64,000 nt of DNA, from the NCBI GenBank assembly GCA_950022655.1, contig OX465579.1:80735193-80799192 (forward strand), written 5' to 3'. Under the pieces are notes generated by a model. It was not told where the DNA came from and did not search any database. It saw nothing but the letters and a program-made list of their open reading frames with translations. Of the stretch, positions 24,364 to 37,585 are shown piece by piece. Position 1 is the stretch's first letter. The number at the start of each line of letters is the position of its first letter. Source of the DNA: Alentia gelatinosa. Its lineage: Eukaryota; Annelida; Polychaeta; Phyllodocida; Polynoidae. The translations under genes and the position numbers were made by a program.

Positions 24364-27300
24364 AGCCTATATGTATTCACCTACCATATGATGGCTTCAG
24401 GGCAATGCTTTAATTTCAGAAAAAAAATAGTCTGAGAATGTATCAAACTCTGGGTGATATACTGCTAGAACAGACTTTTGGTACTTGACTTTTGGCATTG
24501 GTACTCTGGTTCCCTGGGCCTCTGTGTGAGTCAGAGTTTATAATCCAGGGCACTAGGATGAAGTGGTAGGATCTATAACCTCAAAATAATCGCCTATAGC
24601 AGGGTAAATCAGGGGCGATATTAAGCTGACGCCATACCCAGTGATCCATGCGCGCAGCCCGCATAGTCGTCTTTGTGATATCATCTCCACCTGATGTCGT
24701 TGTATTCCATGAAGTGGGACATACATTCACAAGAAGGTGTGTGAGGGGAGAGTGGATCATCTCCACCAGAAATCGATGTAGGTTCTAAAGTAGAAGCATG
24801 ATCCCTCGCTACCAGCTTGGCGCGACACCAGTTGCCATGGTAACACAATTAGGTAACCCTCTGGGGAGGGATCATGTCTTATGTAATATCATAGCGTCAG
24901 CCTCTCTGTATGTGTTAGCTGGGGTCGCGAAGGGGCCTCAAGTTACTATATTGTGGACAACCCGAGTAGCCGATACTAGCTCATCGTGCCGCAGCTGTGT
25001 ATTTTAGGGCGAAAGCGGAGAGGGTGCGATATGTATACAATTCCTCGCCGATGTAACGTCCTTGTCGATGGCCCAGGCCTTCGACATAGACACAGTTGGA
25101 ATAAATTAGTGATTGGAGCGAGGCTCAACAGTCACAACCTAAAGCCTGGAGTCAGTGCCTGCACACCTGTGTGCTTTGTAGGTTTATTACCTGTATCGAT
25201 AGGTTCCTATGTAAACACAGACCATGTAGGCCCCATAAATATAACCTGTATACTTACTGTCTGTTCCGCCTCAGCATCTCTGTGAGGTCTACATGGCAAG
25301 TCTAATGATTGATATAAAAGAAGTGTAGTACCTATTGTAAAAGATCATATAGGAAATGTAACAGTTCTAAATGATAATAGTTCGATCAGATATAAAAGAG
25401 ATGAATAGTATATTCATATATTCATTTCATCTTATATAATACATATGGCACAAAATTGTTAGGTATAAGGTAAGGCTCTATGTGTCAATAAATCTGTCGT
25501 GTCTTTCTATCTGATTGGACTGCTCAGCAGGATAAAATTGAGATATAGATGGGGTGCTTGAATGATGAAAATCGTGTCATATAAGTGGTCGTAGTAGTGA
25601 ACAGATTAATAGAGGCAGTCAGTTCGTTACTAGAGGAAGCGTTGTCACTGTTGAATAGTGAGAACCAGTGTTAATAATATAGTAATATACCTAACTTTAT
25701 TTAATAGTGTCTTTCGAGGTACTCCTCTACTACTGATAAACGTATTCTAGGATACATTAGCGATAAGGTATCTAGTATCTAGTATTATTGTACTATCCGA
25801 CCAAAATGAGGTCTACTTATGGCAGATCATTACAGTAGCATTATAGATTAATCGTCATTAGAAAGGTATCCAAGCAGAACATGACAGATCCCCGATGCGT
25901 GTTGTGTGACAGAGTCATGCAATATTCCATTAGGGTATGGAGTTTTATGGAGATGTGGTTGAGCAGCTCACGTAGCTTTTCTACATGTGGGACGTGAGCC
26001 GATGGGATATGCTCATCCACAGGTACCGTCCGTTCTGAGAGGCACTTGTGGTGAGGGAAAATATTCATGTGGAGGGATATCACTGAGGTACAGAATCACA
26101 TTTATTTCTGCCTTTGCAAAAGTAATTTAGCAAAATAGTATTCATCTTGTTGGAAGTTCGTTACGTAACAAGTTTCTGTCGATAGAAATATTCAAAGCGA
26201 TCGTATGCTAGAATGACAAGAGTGACATTGCCTTAGCAGAGGTTATCATCTGTGAGAGATACCATATGGTACATACTGTAATATAATCATATTTTTTCCG
26301 AAATTCTCAGAAATCTCCACGATCTAGAGATTAAATATTTAAGATAAAAGACTCATACTGTTCGTAGCCGATATCATTCAATTTCCATTCAATTTTGATT
26401 CCGGTTTCGGCCAAATACTAAATACATACCGTCAGAGATATGTCTAGTTTGCATTTAAAATTGAGGATGTCTCGAGATGTTTTTTCTTTATTGGGAACTA
26501 GACACTTTAGGCTACAGAGCGATTGCTAGTTCAATCGTCCTTGGAAATTCAAGTGCATTATAGTCCATTGAAAACCACACCTACTGCTTGCCATTTTGTT
26601 TGGTGTTGGGGCATGGTGACGGCCTCCATAACGCAATAGCGATCATTCTTATAGTGTTATCAATTGAACAACCAGCACAGGCATTTCTGAGGTAATTCCA
26701 GGAGCCAGAAGTTGCTACTGCCATAGATTAATCTACGCATGCGAGAATTGAAACAGTTACATTTCAATAATTATGGATTGAAAACTAGTGCTCTGATACA
26801 CGGTTTTATCAGACGCATGATAGCAAAATAGCATAACACTCCGGGTTCAATAATTGAATTTGTTACAAGGAAATAGTTATATCAACCAGATAATGAAAGA
26901 ATACTAAAAGAATTCAACAGTTCTATCTTTTCCTCTGTTGAGTAAAGTCAGTATAATTAACAGAAAGTAGGCAGAAAAGGAAGTCTTATTGTGTAGGCAT
27001 CCACCAAGAGACACTAAACACTATTTTAGGTGAGAGAGTCCGCGTAAAGTGACTAAAATTATGTGTTTACTACCTAAGGGAAATCTGTTTAAAGTTTTAA
27101 AGTAATTTCATTATCATGTTCTCAGACTGCCATGTTTATGGCAAGGGTAATATGCGGGGTCCAACTCGTGACAGGAAAAGAAATTAACATGTGTTGCCAC
27201 CATGATAAGTCTGCCTGATGATTCATGGCGCACTCATACTTTCATCCTGGCAAGATAAATCTGCCTGGAGAGTGACCTAGTTTATGGGTGGGCCAGTCAA

Positions 27301-30158
27301 CTAGGTAGAAAAATCAGCTAAAATCATATCAGAGTGTTCCAGGTCAAGCAGATGACCTTAGCCCACATATATATGGACACCCGCGCATGGCATCTGATGT
27401 TTTCATTATGATGGGGTTCATGGGCCAGAATCACTGAGTGAAAATAGGTGGGGTGAAAGGGCTCAAGATTTACCGGCGGTCAGTGGTACGAGTCCATCCC
27501 CTATGCGCCCTCCCTCAATTTGTCTCTGCTGGCGCATGCGCCGACCGCCATGTTCCCGCCCCCGCCTTTAATGTGCCATCCCATAATTACAACCGTCAGC
27601 GTCTAATCAATAGCAGCACCATCTGGTGGGACCTAGCTGTTCCACACCGCCCGCTCTCGCGGGAAAGGGCAACCGTGGCGTTGTTGGCAGGGCTGTGTGG
27701 CTGGATTATCGCTCAACGGACAGAGACGCGCATGGGACGTTGATAATGAACAGATACCCCTGCTGCCCAATAGGTGGTGCTACAGCCGGGCCGGATTAAA
27801 TGCTTTGGGGGCAGGATAGGCATAGGGGCTCGTTGGAGCGAGGGCTTTGGGAGATTTGGGATAAGCAGAGGGCTAGGAAGGGATATCTGAACGAATCCCT
27901 GACAGTCAACCATGCTAGTCGCTTGGACAGCGATACAAAAAAAACTTACTTTTGACGTTATGTAGACTCCCGTTTCAAAAATGTTGGTTTCCTTTCATGT
28001 ATTTTTCTCTACAGGTATATAAGAATTGCCGGCCAGACGTTAGTAATTGATTTTCTATCGCTCTACCATGAATCAATAATACACAAACAAGCTACTTGGT
28101 TCTCTGCTTGCTATAAAATAGGATATACAAACATGTGCCTCTTACCAGACAAACGGTTCAAGGCTCACATCTCCAAGAGTATACAGTTGAGTCTTATGAT
28201 ACATGTATATCTAAGTAGCTGCGCACCTGTTATTGGAACTTGGTGTTTACGAGCCCCTAGCACCAAGGGTCCCGGCTGAGTATTAGCCAGCCTAGTTCAG
28301 GACGATTATACATATGCATGTATACATACACAATATTGACTGGCTTCAGATACAAGCGGTCGTATTCTCCGGGGAGTTGACGCATAGTAATATCCGAGCC
28401 AATGCGAGGATATTACGCAGAGGCAACTCAGAGGACTATACAACCGCTCTTATCTGGACCCAGTTAATATTGTAGTTATTATCCACCTTTCCTTGGCAAG
28501 TGGGGTACTGATATTAGTTCATTTAGATAAGCGGTTTTTTTTCATACGCACTATTTTCCTATGCGCCGGCTTTTGCTACCCGGATCAGCATACAACATAT
28601 CATATGCTCTGGCTATGTACATACATGCTGCCCATGTGTTTTCTATGGACACTTTGTATTAGGTGGTAATAAATACAAATACCACTGAGTCTACCTTTAT
28701 AGATCGTTAAAAAGGACAACAGAGGACAGTGCACTGTGGCCGTCTCACATCGCAGGCGTCTGGCTCCCGGGGATTTAATTTTGTGAGGCGCTCGTTTTAT
28801 TAATAGCAGCGGTGAGTCGGTGAACGTCTTGACTGTCGTCGAGAAGTAGCGGCGGTTTTATTGACATGCCTCGGCGGCCGACGCCTGCTCGTGTCGCCAA
28901 TAACAGGGTGCTTATCAGTCATTAGGGCCTGAGTGCTCCCGGGCCCTTTCCCCACCGCCACCGCCACAGGCAAGACAATTTACAAAGCCGCTTCTTTTAT
29001 CCCCATCTCTTTTTTAACACATGAGAGCCTGCTCCATGTGAATTAATCAAATGAAAAAATATTGCAGAATAGGAAATAAAACAATAGGAGTGGGGCGAGA
29101 GTAAGGTGGGTTGAATTTTAGCCGAGCGTTTCGTTTCGTGTTTTTTTTCCTGTAGACACCCGTGGTCATGTTTGAAAGGCCGCCACGCTGCAGATTAAGT
29201 CTGAAAGACTGTACAAGTTGTTTTATGACTTGGTGATTAAATATTAAAGACTGCCGATGGTTACTAAGATTAGAGCGTTTAAGCATGACATTCTCCCTCA
29301 GCACGTCACTGTATGCGTACCTTGACGTGAGTAGTACTAGGAAAATAGACGTAGCGTCGGGTATTCGGTTTCACTCACGATCATCTTTACTGTGACACCA
29401 ATTCATGGGTAACAGTACCCGGCATCTTTAACAAACAACGGTACTTCTCTTCTTGGAGAGTATATTCAGGATTTATCCCCAGCGTATGCAAGGGCATTAC
29501 ATAATATCCTTATTCACAATCGAGATAAAATCCTACACGACCATGTTTTTCATTACCGTGCTGGGGATAGTCCACTACATGGTATTTGGCTAGACTTTGT
29601 ATTTATTTATAGAATCTAGCTATCAAACACTTATTGCCCCAACACATACAGTAGCTTTCATTGATATATCTGACTGCTAGCTGTTAACCTAAAAGCAAAA
29701 GGACAGTAAACATAATCGTTTAAGATGGCTTCTTATGGAATATTAGGGAGAAGTGTCAACGGTGACCGTTATCTGACTTTTGAGAGCGGAAAGAGGTGGC
29801 AGGTCCGGCATGAAATTTATCTAATGTTATTTGTAGCTGTCTGGTGAGGAGGCAGTTCTGCAAAGAACGCAGCAAACATACACGCGAGGCGAAGAAGAAA
29901 AATCTCGCTCGGTCGTTCTTCTTGAGACACCATCTGTGTTTACCCACGCCAAATGACCAATGGGCCTATATTGCACCCATCAAACACTGCTCTATCGATT
30001 CGGTAGACTGCAAATACGGCTGGTTGTTGACTCGGGCCTGTGTTGTGTTGTGTCCACAGTCGCTGTTAACGCCGTATCGGGCTAGCTTCAGTAGTTCAGC
30101 TGTGTCCCGAACGAGGGCATATTCAAAGACAACCCGGCAGAGAAGACTACGGGGGGAT
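24364..30158. other. non-coding; no gene seen
   Basis: Nearly 6 kb of mostly AT-rich sequence without a recognisable frame. An RFX-like X-box lies at 24831. GC-richer patches occur at about 27450-27720 and 28740-28980. The latter contains TTTTATTAATA and TTTTATTGAC homeodomain/Cdx-like words within CpG-rich sequence. These are motif impressions only. Confidence 0.5.
24831..24844. promoter_or_regulatory. palindromic RFX X-box motif
   Basis: GTTGCCATGGTAAC fits the X-box bound by RFX transcription factors, which drive ciliary and other genes in animals. It is an almost perfect inverted repeat of the GTTNCC half-site. No recognised gene lies nearby, so function is unproven. Confidence 0.35.
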
Positions 30159-30175
30159 GGGGGGGGGGGGGGGGG
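30159..30175 (+). repeat. G homopolymer tract
   Basis: A run of 17 G preceded by GGGGGGAT. It is a potential G-quadruplex and is responsible for a poly-Gly open frame. Confidence 0.9.
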
Positions 30176-33100
30176 AGGAGGCTACATGGGCACCTCAGGC
30201 ATCGAAGTAGCATGGTCAGGGCAGGGATGGGGTGTTGTCGGGCACGCACCCTCCATTGATCTCCACATTAAAGTGTATTGATAATGTAGATAGCAGGCGA
30301 TAATAGGGAGGACTGGCGGTCAATTACAGTAGGCGCCCCCTGGGTGTAGACCCAGTTATTACGGTCGGCACGCCATCTCGCGGCGTGGGGGTACATAGAT
30401 CGATGGTCTCACACCATGGGCCTGAACGTATCCCGAGGGGTAGCCCCCCATCCCATCTCCTCTATACCCCCGCATACTCACACTCCCCTCCAGCGAATCC
30501 CCACGGCGGCCACCATGAAATAGTAATTATACCAACTTCTGGTGACGGGCGCCACCTCCCCCGGGGACCATATGACCTCCCTTGAATTTCAGTATAACAC
30601 CGAATCCGGCAGGATTCCCGCTACATATCGACGAGAACGTATTGGAGGGTTGCGTTCAATAACATAAAGGTTCCCCCTGTTTTGTTTAGATATAGGACCT
30701 CGAATATGAGGTCGATACAATCGCATACAGGATACCACCATGGCCGGGGCGTCCTGGGCAATTTAGGCCCGGCAACGGTTTGATATAGTTTGTGAGACAG
30801 AAAAAAGAGAGACAAAAAAGGATTGAGTTCAGATGTGAGAACTGGATGATTTGCTGATATGGCTTCGCTGCATGCCAATACGCTTCTGCAATAGTCAAGC
30901 GAGTATTAGCAGAAAGCGCACACCTAGCTCGCAATATGCCCACCAGGTGGCCAAATTGGACGAGTATCGTAAGTGAATTTTCTTTCCATCATGCCGAGAT
31001 GAGATTCCTAATTGCATTGGTTTGCATGGGAAAACGTCATTTCCAGTGCTTGCCGACAAAGTAGGCCCTTTTGCAGCTCGGAACGCGCATTAATCAGACC
31101 GAACAACGCAGCGTTATCCACCGGCTGACTCCGCGCGAGAAAGTAGATTAGATGGAGATATATTCGGCGGATTAATACAAATACGAAATCAGATGTAATA
31201 CGGCGGCCAGATGACGCGACCGCGCGACGACTATTCCCCAGACACAGCCGGTGCTGATCACGTGATCAGTATCCCAGAGTCACGTCTCATTGCACTCTCC
31301 CAGCATAGATCCTGCGCTTTGCTTCCTGTGCTCGCTTGTATCTCTGCACCGACTTGCCTGTTTGGGACACAGTCTGCCTCATGGGGCAATTTTTCATATG
31401 CTCAATAACACACACCCATTTATATCATGTATAATGCCAAATTAGGAATAGGCTGTAGGAATACTTTCTTCGATGGAAAGCACCAGATGTGCTGCAGCGT
31501 TTTGTTTGTCAACATGTCACATGTGTTCATTGGAAAGGGTAGTGTCATTGTGGATTCACATTATACAAGCTAAGAAAGAAACAGCTTGATTGTCTCGTAA
31601 GCTCATCTAACAATTCCATCATTCCCCAACTCATAATGTATGTGTTATTTGAGTTTCATAACGTTGACAGTTACGCAATCTTTAATCCTAAATGTAGTTT
31701 CTCTATGTGACGTCACTGGGTTGAAGCAGAGATTAGTAAGCGCTAGTGCTGCGAAAGATCTGCTGGGAGAGTGGTCTCGTCGATTAAGGTTACGAGAATG
31801 TGACGGCACCCGGGGCACAATGGCTTGTCTGTGAGTAACTCGGTGCATTCCAGGGCAACAGAACTTGCTCTGACATCGTCGAATTCGATTACTCCCTTTG
31901 TCCACGGTGTTGGTGCTAGTTTATTTCTGGTGTCGGGAAACCCCACTGTCCACACCACTGAGTCAGTGTGAATCAAATGGATTAAAACAAGGATACTTGA
32001 TTCCCCAAATTTACGACCGAGAAAAATGTGGCGATTTTATACTGTAACAAATGGCAAAACAAATCTATTCAGATAAATTATTTTGCAGTAGGAATATAGC
32101 AATTTGGCATTTTGATATCGTCGTTCACTTGTCATTTTATCTCTTGCCTATCATTGATATATTTGGTGTTGGATAAATTGTACGTCACTTTTGTTTCTTT
32201 ATCAAATGTTCATAATTAAAAACTCTTTTCTGTGTTGTGTTTAGTATCGACCCCGCGGGGTTCCCCATTTCCACTGAAAGATGTATCACCCCTCCCCACC
32301 TCTATATCAAATGTTGTTCGGAGATTACACTGGGGATCATGACTACCAACTATATTACCCGACTATATATTACTTACAAAGGCATTAGCGAAAGATTGCT
32401 TATCCCAACACGACGAATTTATGTGTAGATTTCCAAACCAAAAGACTCACGAGGGACTGCCAAAAGTGGGAATTGTTTAACTTATAAAATGTATTTAGAG
32501 GAACTGCAAGGTTCTGTAACACACGTGGACAGACTGTAGAACGACGAGTAGTCATCATCTACATGTTGGGATATAAATAGGCCATTAGAACCTATAGATT
32601 GATAACGGATACATGCAATCAAAGCACACAGGTCATAGCGGGGAGATTCCATTGATTCGCTACGATTCCGTTATACTCAATAACTGAAGGCGGGAAAAAG
32701 GCACCAGCCATCCAGCTTAAACCAACACGTGCCAAAGGCCCACCAGAGCAAAGCCAGCAAATAGCTGCCAACTTATTGATTCGGCCGAGAAACAACACGT
32801 GCGCGCGGCCCGTACAAATCTAATACCGCCAACAAACAGTATTAGAATGAAAACACCACTCTGCCGCCTGCTTCACGCAAACAATCCCCGCCGACAAAAG
32901 ACGGAGGCCGACTGTTGGTCGACGGTGGGCCGATTGCTGCCGATTGCGGGCGGACGATGGTTTACTGCACGACGCTCCAGCGAGCGACCAGTTTTGAAAA
33001 ACGACACGGAAACTAGGGCTGACAGACGTTCTATTCATAGCATTCTTAATCAGGAGCGGCACCGCTTGGCCTAATTATTGCGCCGAGCAGATGCCAGGGG

Positions 33101-33176
33101 GTGCAAACACCATCTATTTGGGCAGAGATTGGGGAATAAGTCAAATCAGGACAGGAGATTGGGCCATGAGGGAGGA
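30176..33176. other. non-coding; no gene seen
   Basis: No protein similarity is seen. CpG-richer patches occur near 31080-31330 and 32790-33070. A 16-bp perfect palindrome with a CACGTG core is at 31254-31269. No repeats of note otherwise. Confidence 0.5.
31254..31269. promoter_or_regulatory. 16-bp palindrome containing a CACGTG E-box
   Basis: CTGATCACGTGATCAG is a perfect palindrome centred on the CACGTG E-box recognised by bHLH-zip proteins. This is a motif match without a gene context. Confidence 0.2.
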
Positions 33177-33189
33177 GGGGGGGGGGGGG
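33177..33189 (+). repeat. G homopolymer tract
   Basis: Thirteen consecutive G within a G-rich stretch. Confidence 0.85.
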
Positions 33190-33429
33190 ACTGAAGGCAT
33201 GGTAAAGAGCGGGTGCCGGGGAGAGGAATGTGAAAAGGATTGGGGTGGAAAGAATGTAGATAATATGGGTAGACCCCTCTTAGTTTATACATTACATTTT
33301 ATATTATATCCATATATTTGTATATATAAATAGACACACACATACATACATATGTATACATAGTCCTACACACCATACTACCATTTAAAGGTAAAAATCT
33401 TTGTACTGTAATATATGACTTAGGCATAC

Positions 33430-34015
33430 TAGGACCCAAACCGTCCTCAAGAAATCGAAAGATGGATGTCGAGAGACGTAATTGGAATGCCATTGAATGA
33501 CTAAGAGGTTTAAGGGAAAGGGGATTTGAATGGGTTTCTTACTGAGCGGGGCAGGGATAGGAACGATCGAGGAAAAGTCAAGAGCAATGGACAAGAATGG
33601 AAGAAGTAATGTGAAGAGACCATCGGAACCGTGGCCCACCACAAAATGGACGAGAGAGAGGGCAAAATTCGAGCTGCTAGCTACCATAACAAAATGGACG
33701 AATCGTTAGAAATAGGTCATGAGGCAGACATTCGCAGTAGAAAGTAAACAGGACTATCGGAGAGGATAGAAGAAAGAAGGACCGTTCAGTATTATTTAGG
33801 AATTACAAAGAGCATGGACGTTTAGTGGAAAGGTAGAAGAGGGGCAGATAGAAAAAGAGCAAGCCTTTAGATGGCGTATACAAACAGGAAGCAGGAAAGG
33901 GCTGAATAAAGTATACGAATATCTACAAATAGAAATCAGACAAGAAGTTCAACTTAATAAACGAGGAAGAGACAGAAATAGAGGGAACTACAGAACTCTA
34001 GTAAGTAGTACATAA
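33430..34015 (+). other. long purine-rich stretch
   Basis: The plus strand is strongly purine-biased for about 600 bp; in one counted line (33541-33600) 46 of 60 bases are A or G. It has no simple repeat unit and no recognisable protein in either strand. Similar stretches occur at 11740-12030, 22490-22760 and 42530-43065. Confidence 0.55.
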
Positions 34016-34033
34016 AGAAAGTGGTTGGGATCA

Positions 34034-34336
34034 GGGACCTGTTTCACTATTTTCGTGACATGTCTGTGGCACCATACAGACAGATTGGGTTGTCTGGTTT
34101 TGTGACAACACAAGTAGCTGCCCTTGGGAAAAGACAGACCCCAAACATAGGAATTAGACACATCTACACATCATGGACATGTTTCACTAGTTTTGTGACA
34201 ACATGAAAAGCGGCACCAACAGTGCAAGCAAGAACGCACAAAATGAAGTTTAATGTATAGTTCTTATGAATCCGGACACACCATCTAGACATGTCACGCC
34301 ATCTAGACATGTCACGAAACTAGTGAAACAGGTCCC
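34034..34336. mobile_element. foldback (MITE-like) element with 32-bp inverted ends
   Basis: The left end (34034-34065, starting GGGACCTGTTTCAC) and the reverse complement of the right end (34305-34336) match at 31 of 32 positions. A third, diverged internal copy of the same end lies at 34171-34205. An 18-bp unit beginning CCATCTAGACATG is exactly duplicated in tandem at 34281-34316. There is no open frame of substance. The size and structure fit a non-autonomous inverted-repeat element. No target-site duplication is evident and the superfamily is not assigned. Confidence 0.8.
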
Positions 34337-37305
34337 AGGTGTGTGCACAGTGAGGTGTTGGAGGATTCTCTGAGCCATGTCTGGGAATGAGGAGAACATT
34401 GAGGAGTATGTGGCTGAGTTGGAGGGTGCATTGTGCATGGCGCACATTGCGGGGAGGGCAGACAATGTGGTCGGGCGTTATTAAGCACGGCATCAAATGA
34501 CGAGACCGCGTAGACAAATTGACGGTAGTGTTGGATGACGGTTATTCTGTCTTGGCTGTAGCCAATATGAGGGGACGGCACGCACAGCAAATACAGCTGC
34601 CAAATTATACATACATGTACAATTTGTACATACTGCCTATAATCCTATTTGTGTTGACCAGTGCTATCCATGCTCCCTACTTTAGAATAATAAATATAGT
34701 GTCTATTGCAGATGTACGCATAACCAATCTCTCTCTAATTTAATGGCAAATATAACGCCCCATAATACTATCCAGAACCTTATATAGCCGGGTAATGTTT
34801 TTAGAGTGTATCCTAGACAAGTTGTCTTTATTTTGATGTTTCCACTGCACCCACCTGGGGCGAGGATTTATTCCCGTTCTCCATTCCCCAACAGGATGTG
34901 ATCTATTTCCCCTCTGTGCTGAGCCCGCACCCCCTCGCTTTATTTGCCTGTCAGCAGTGTGGGGTTTACAGCTGCAGTTTTTTGCACTAAAGGTGAGATT
35001 TCATTTATCTACATACACCATACCTTTCACCATTATAATGCACCTGAAACTAGGTCTACAGACTGTGGCACATGTATTGATCGAATCCGGAATAGAAATA
35101 AGCTAGGATGTACAAGGGAGAGAATATGAATCATAACTTACGAGCGTAATATTGTATCACACAATCGAATACATTTTTATTTGACCTGCTTACTATAGTA
35201 ACACTATTGACCTTGAACCCCGATGGTATGTAATACATTACAGAAGCTATATATAATACATGTATTTCACTGAGTAAGGGATTAATACCGCCGGGGGATA
35301 TAAGCTCCATATTGTCCTTTAGAAGGTGGTCCCTGGAAGAGAACACTGCATATCATGAATTGACCGCCTTCCAGAATCATTATCGAAGTCTCCATAATTT
35401 GTTTGAATAGGAAATAAATAAAAAGACTTATACTAAAAAAGATACAGTAAACAAATATTCATATCTGTTGTTGACCAATATAGGAGAGTACAGACTTTGT
35501 CTCCAAATGAGGGCAAAACACTTGAATCCTCAAATGCAAATGTTCTTTAGCATTTGATAAATATTACAGCTTATGATGCTCACCTTCCACTGCCATAAAG
35601 AGCATCACATATCTTGCGCTTGAGTTGTCCGTGCTGTTATTGAATTTCTCTTACTTTCCATTCCCTACCTAGCCATGATTAGATAACGGATCATTTGCAT
35701 GCAGCACAATGTGTTGAGATGATGCTTTGGTTCAACGTGGAGGCTCCTACAGAACCGATGTTTCTGATAATCAGACCACTAAAGTCCTTTTTGGCTGGAT
35801 AAAACTATTCCTTTAAACTGGGTTTGTGAAATGATTTCTAACGAAATACCATTGAATTCTTGTACATGTGGATGTAATGTAGAGAGACTTAGTTGAAATG
35901 AACATAAGCAATTAAAGAACACAAATAACTGATATAAGGGAAATTATTGATTCAGGAGGGATAGGGCCTATATCTTCCTAACAACCATCCTTTTACTATC
36001 AACTTCTACTAGTAGATGTTTTGGCATGTCACATTGGCTGATACTATTGCCGAAAAGGGGTAAACAGACAGTATCTAAGTATTGAATAGGTAGGGCGTAT
36101 GAATACAGCACTACTGCCAGTACAGCAAACCGAGTGACATCTCTGTCCTAACGAGATATCAGTAGTCTGTGCGCGAAGTAGTCCCAGCAGTCGTCGCGTG
36201 CGCAGCCCATGGGTCATGCCGCTGGTAGTCGGCGTATCTGTGTATAGCCCCGTATTAGGGATAACGCTGGTGATTCATGGGCGCGAATGGATAGAGCACA
36301 ACCCCCAGCAGGGGGCGTAGCGGCGCCTTACGTGACCTCTGATGAACGCCCAACTACCCCACATTTCTACTATGCAAACTTCCACATGTACCCTTCTCTA
36401 TGAGGAGAGCATAAGCGTATACGCCCTTTTTCAGTTGTATTTCAGTGAGATTTCCAGTGGAACTATACATATATGATATAAAGTATATCAAGGATCTAAG
36501 CTTAATACTAGGGGTAGCACTTTTAGTCCTGCTCACACGAATATGAATAATGAGCTGATGTATCCTGAGCTGAACAATGTTTTGAGAATATAATAAAATC
36601 TAATAGTAACCTACTGTCATTGAAACAAAATATAAACATATAACCAGGAACTGATATACTATCGACCATGTCTCTGAGGTTGGTGTATAATATTATTTAG
36701 AACTATTTCATGATAAAACAATATACGAAGTAACAATGCGACATTTTGATCACCATCAAAAGGACAATGTTTAGAATGTAATGACTGCACATATAAACCT
36801 TGATGTAGTTGTTTGATCCTACCATATGATCAAAGAGCACTCTGCTTGTTGTGTGCCCACGTGTGTACCATGTTTGGCTGGTTTATACATGGACGGCTGG
36901 CACACGATACGCCAGCCATGAGTTTGTTTTTAATTCATCATCACAGAGGAGTCCTTTTTCCACACGCAGACATCAGTAGCATATGCCCGGTTTTGTCAAT
37001 ACATATGTGCTAGCTCCATGAAGCGGGGATGAAACATGGTGTCATCGAACGACTCTCTCTACCACGCCCATAGTGTGAGCTGCTCCGATCCTACTGTAGA
37101 AACATAAAAGATCTGTGGTGATGCAGCAGCAGTTGATATCAACATCCCCACATCCACTGTGGCATCATAATCTTCGTGCATGCATCATTTTACATTATCT
37201 GCAGTATCAAACGTGAAATAAGGCTCACTGGGAGGATACTGGAAGAAAATGAATACGACGACATCAATATTTTCTTTAATCGAAAGAACCACTTATTGTT
37301 ATATT
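34337..37305. other. non-coding; no gene seen
   Basis: A short frame at 34379-34471 (acidic, EEYVAELEGAL) is faintly reminiscent of retroelement gag, but too short to call. GC-rich text at about 36170-36350 has no recognisable frame. Nothing else is supported. Confidence 0.5.
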
Positions 37306-37408
37306 AGTAGAGGAGCAAATGGCCTAAAAATATGGCAAGTTTCAGCCAGTAGACTTTCGGGGGTCAATTTTACCCATTTTTAGGCCATTTGCTCTGCTCC
37401 TCTACTAT
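37306..37408. mobile_element. ~103-bp palindromic element
   Basis: The left arm starts TAGTAGAGGAG and runs through CAAATGGCCTAAAAAT. It is repeated as its reverse complement at 37377-37408, apart from a short insertion in the right arm. The loop is about 45 bp. It is consistent with a small MITE; it could also form a strong RNA hairpin if transcribed. Confidence 0.75.
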
Positions 37409-37419
37409 TTAACTGTTGG

Positions 37420-37475
37420 CGAATGTCTCACATTTATTGTCCAGTTGTATGAATTTCATTCGTCACAGTGCGACA
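37420..37475 (+). repeat. dispersed repeat fragment shared with 50360-50416
   Basis: Both loci contain GAATGTCTCACATTTATTG followed by a similar CAG-TGTAT-AATTTC/ATTCC-TTC/GT-CACAGTG order. The copies are clearly related but diverged. The family is unknown; the copy here directly abuts the palindromic element at 37306-37408. Confidence 0.6.
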
Positions 37476-37585
37476 AACTATAGATAATACTACCCTCTGT
37501 ACCAAGTGGCTTGTCGAGAAAGGAAAAACAATGGCGGTTTATATATAACATTAAAGAGACATAGTGAGGATAGCTGAATTTCATC

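Noticed and set aside
29844..30281. 145-codon plus-strand frame
   Set aside because: It includes a poly-Gly stretch from the G homopolymer, has no domain and the rest resembles random sequence.
34379..34471. Short acidic frame (EEYVAELEGAL) resembling LTR-element gag
   Set aside because: Only about 30 codons, no other retroelement parts next to it; similarity is too weak.
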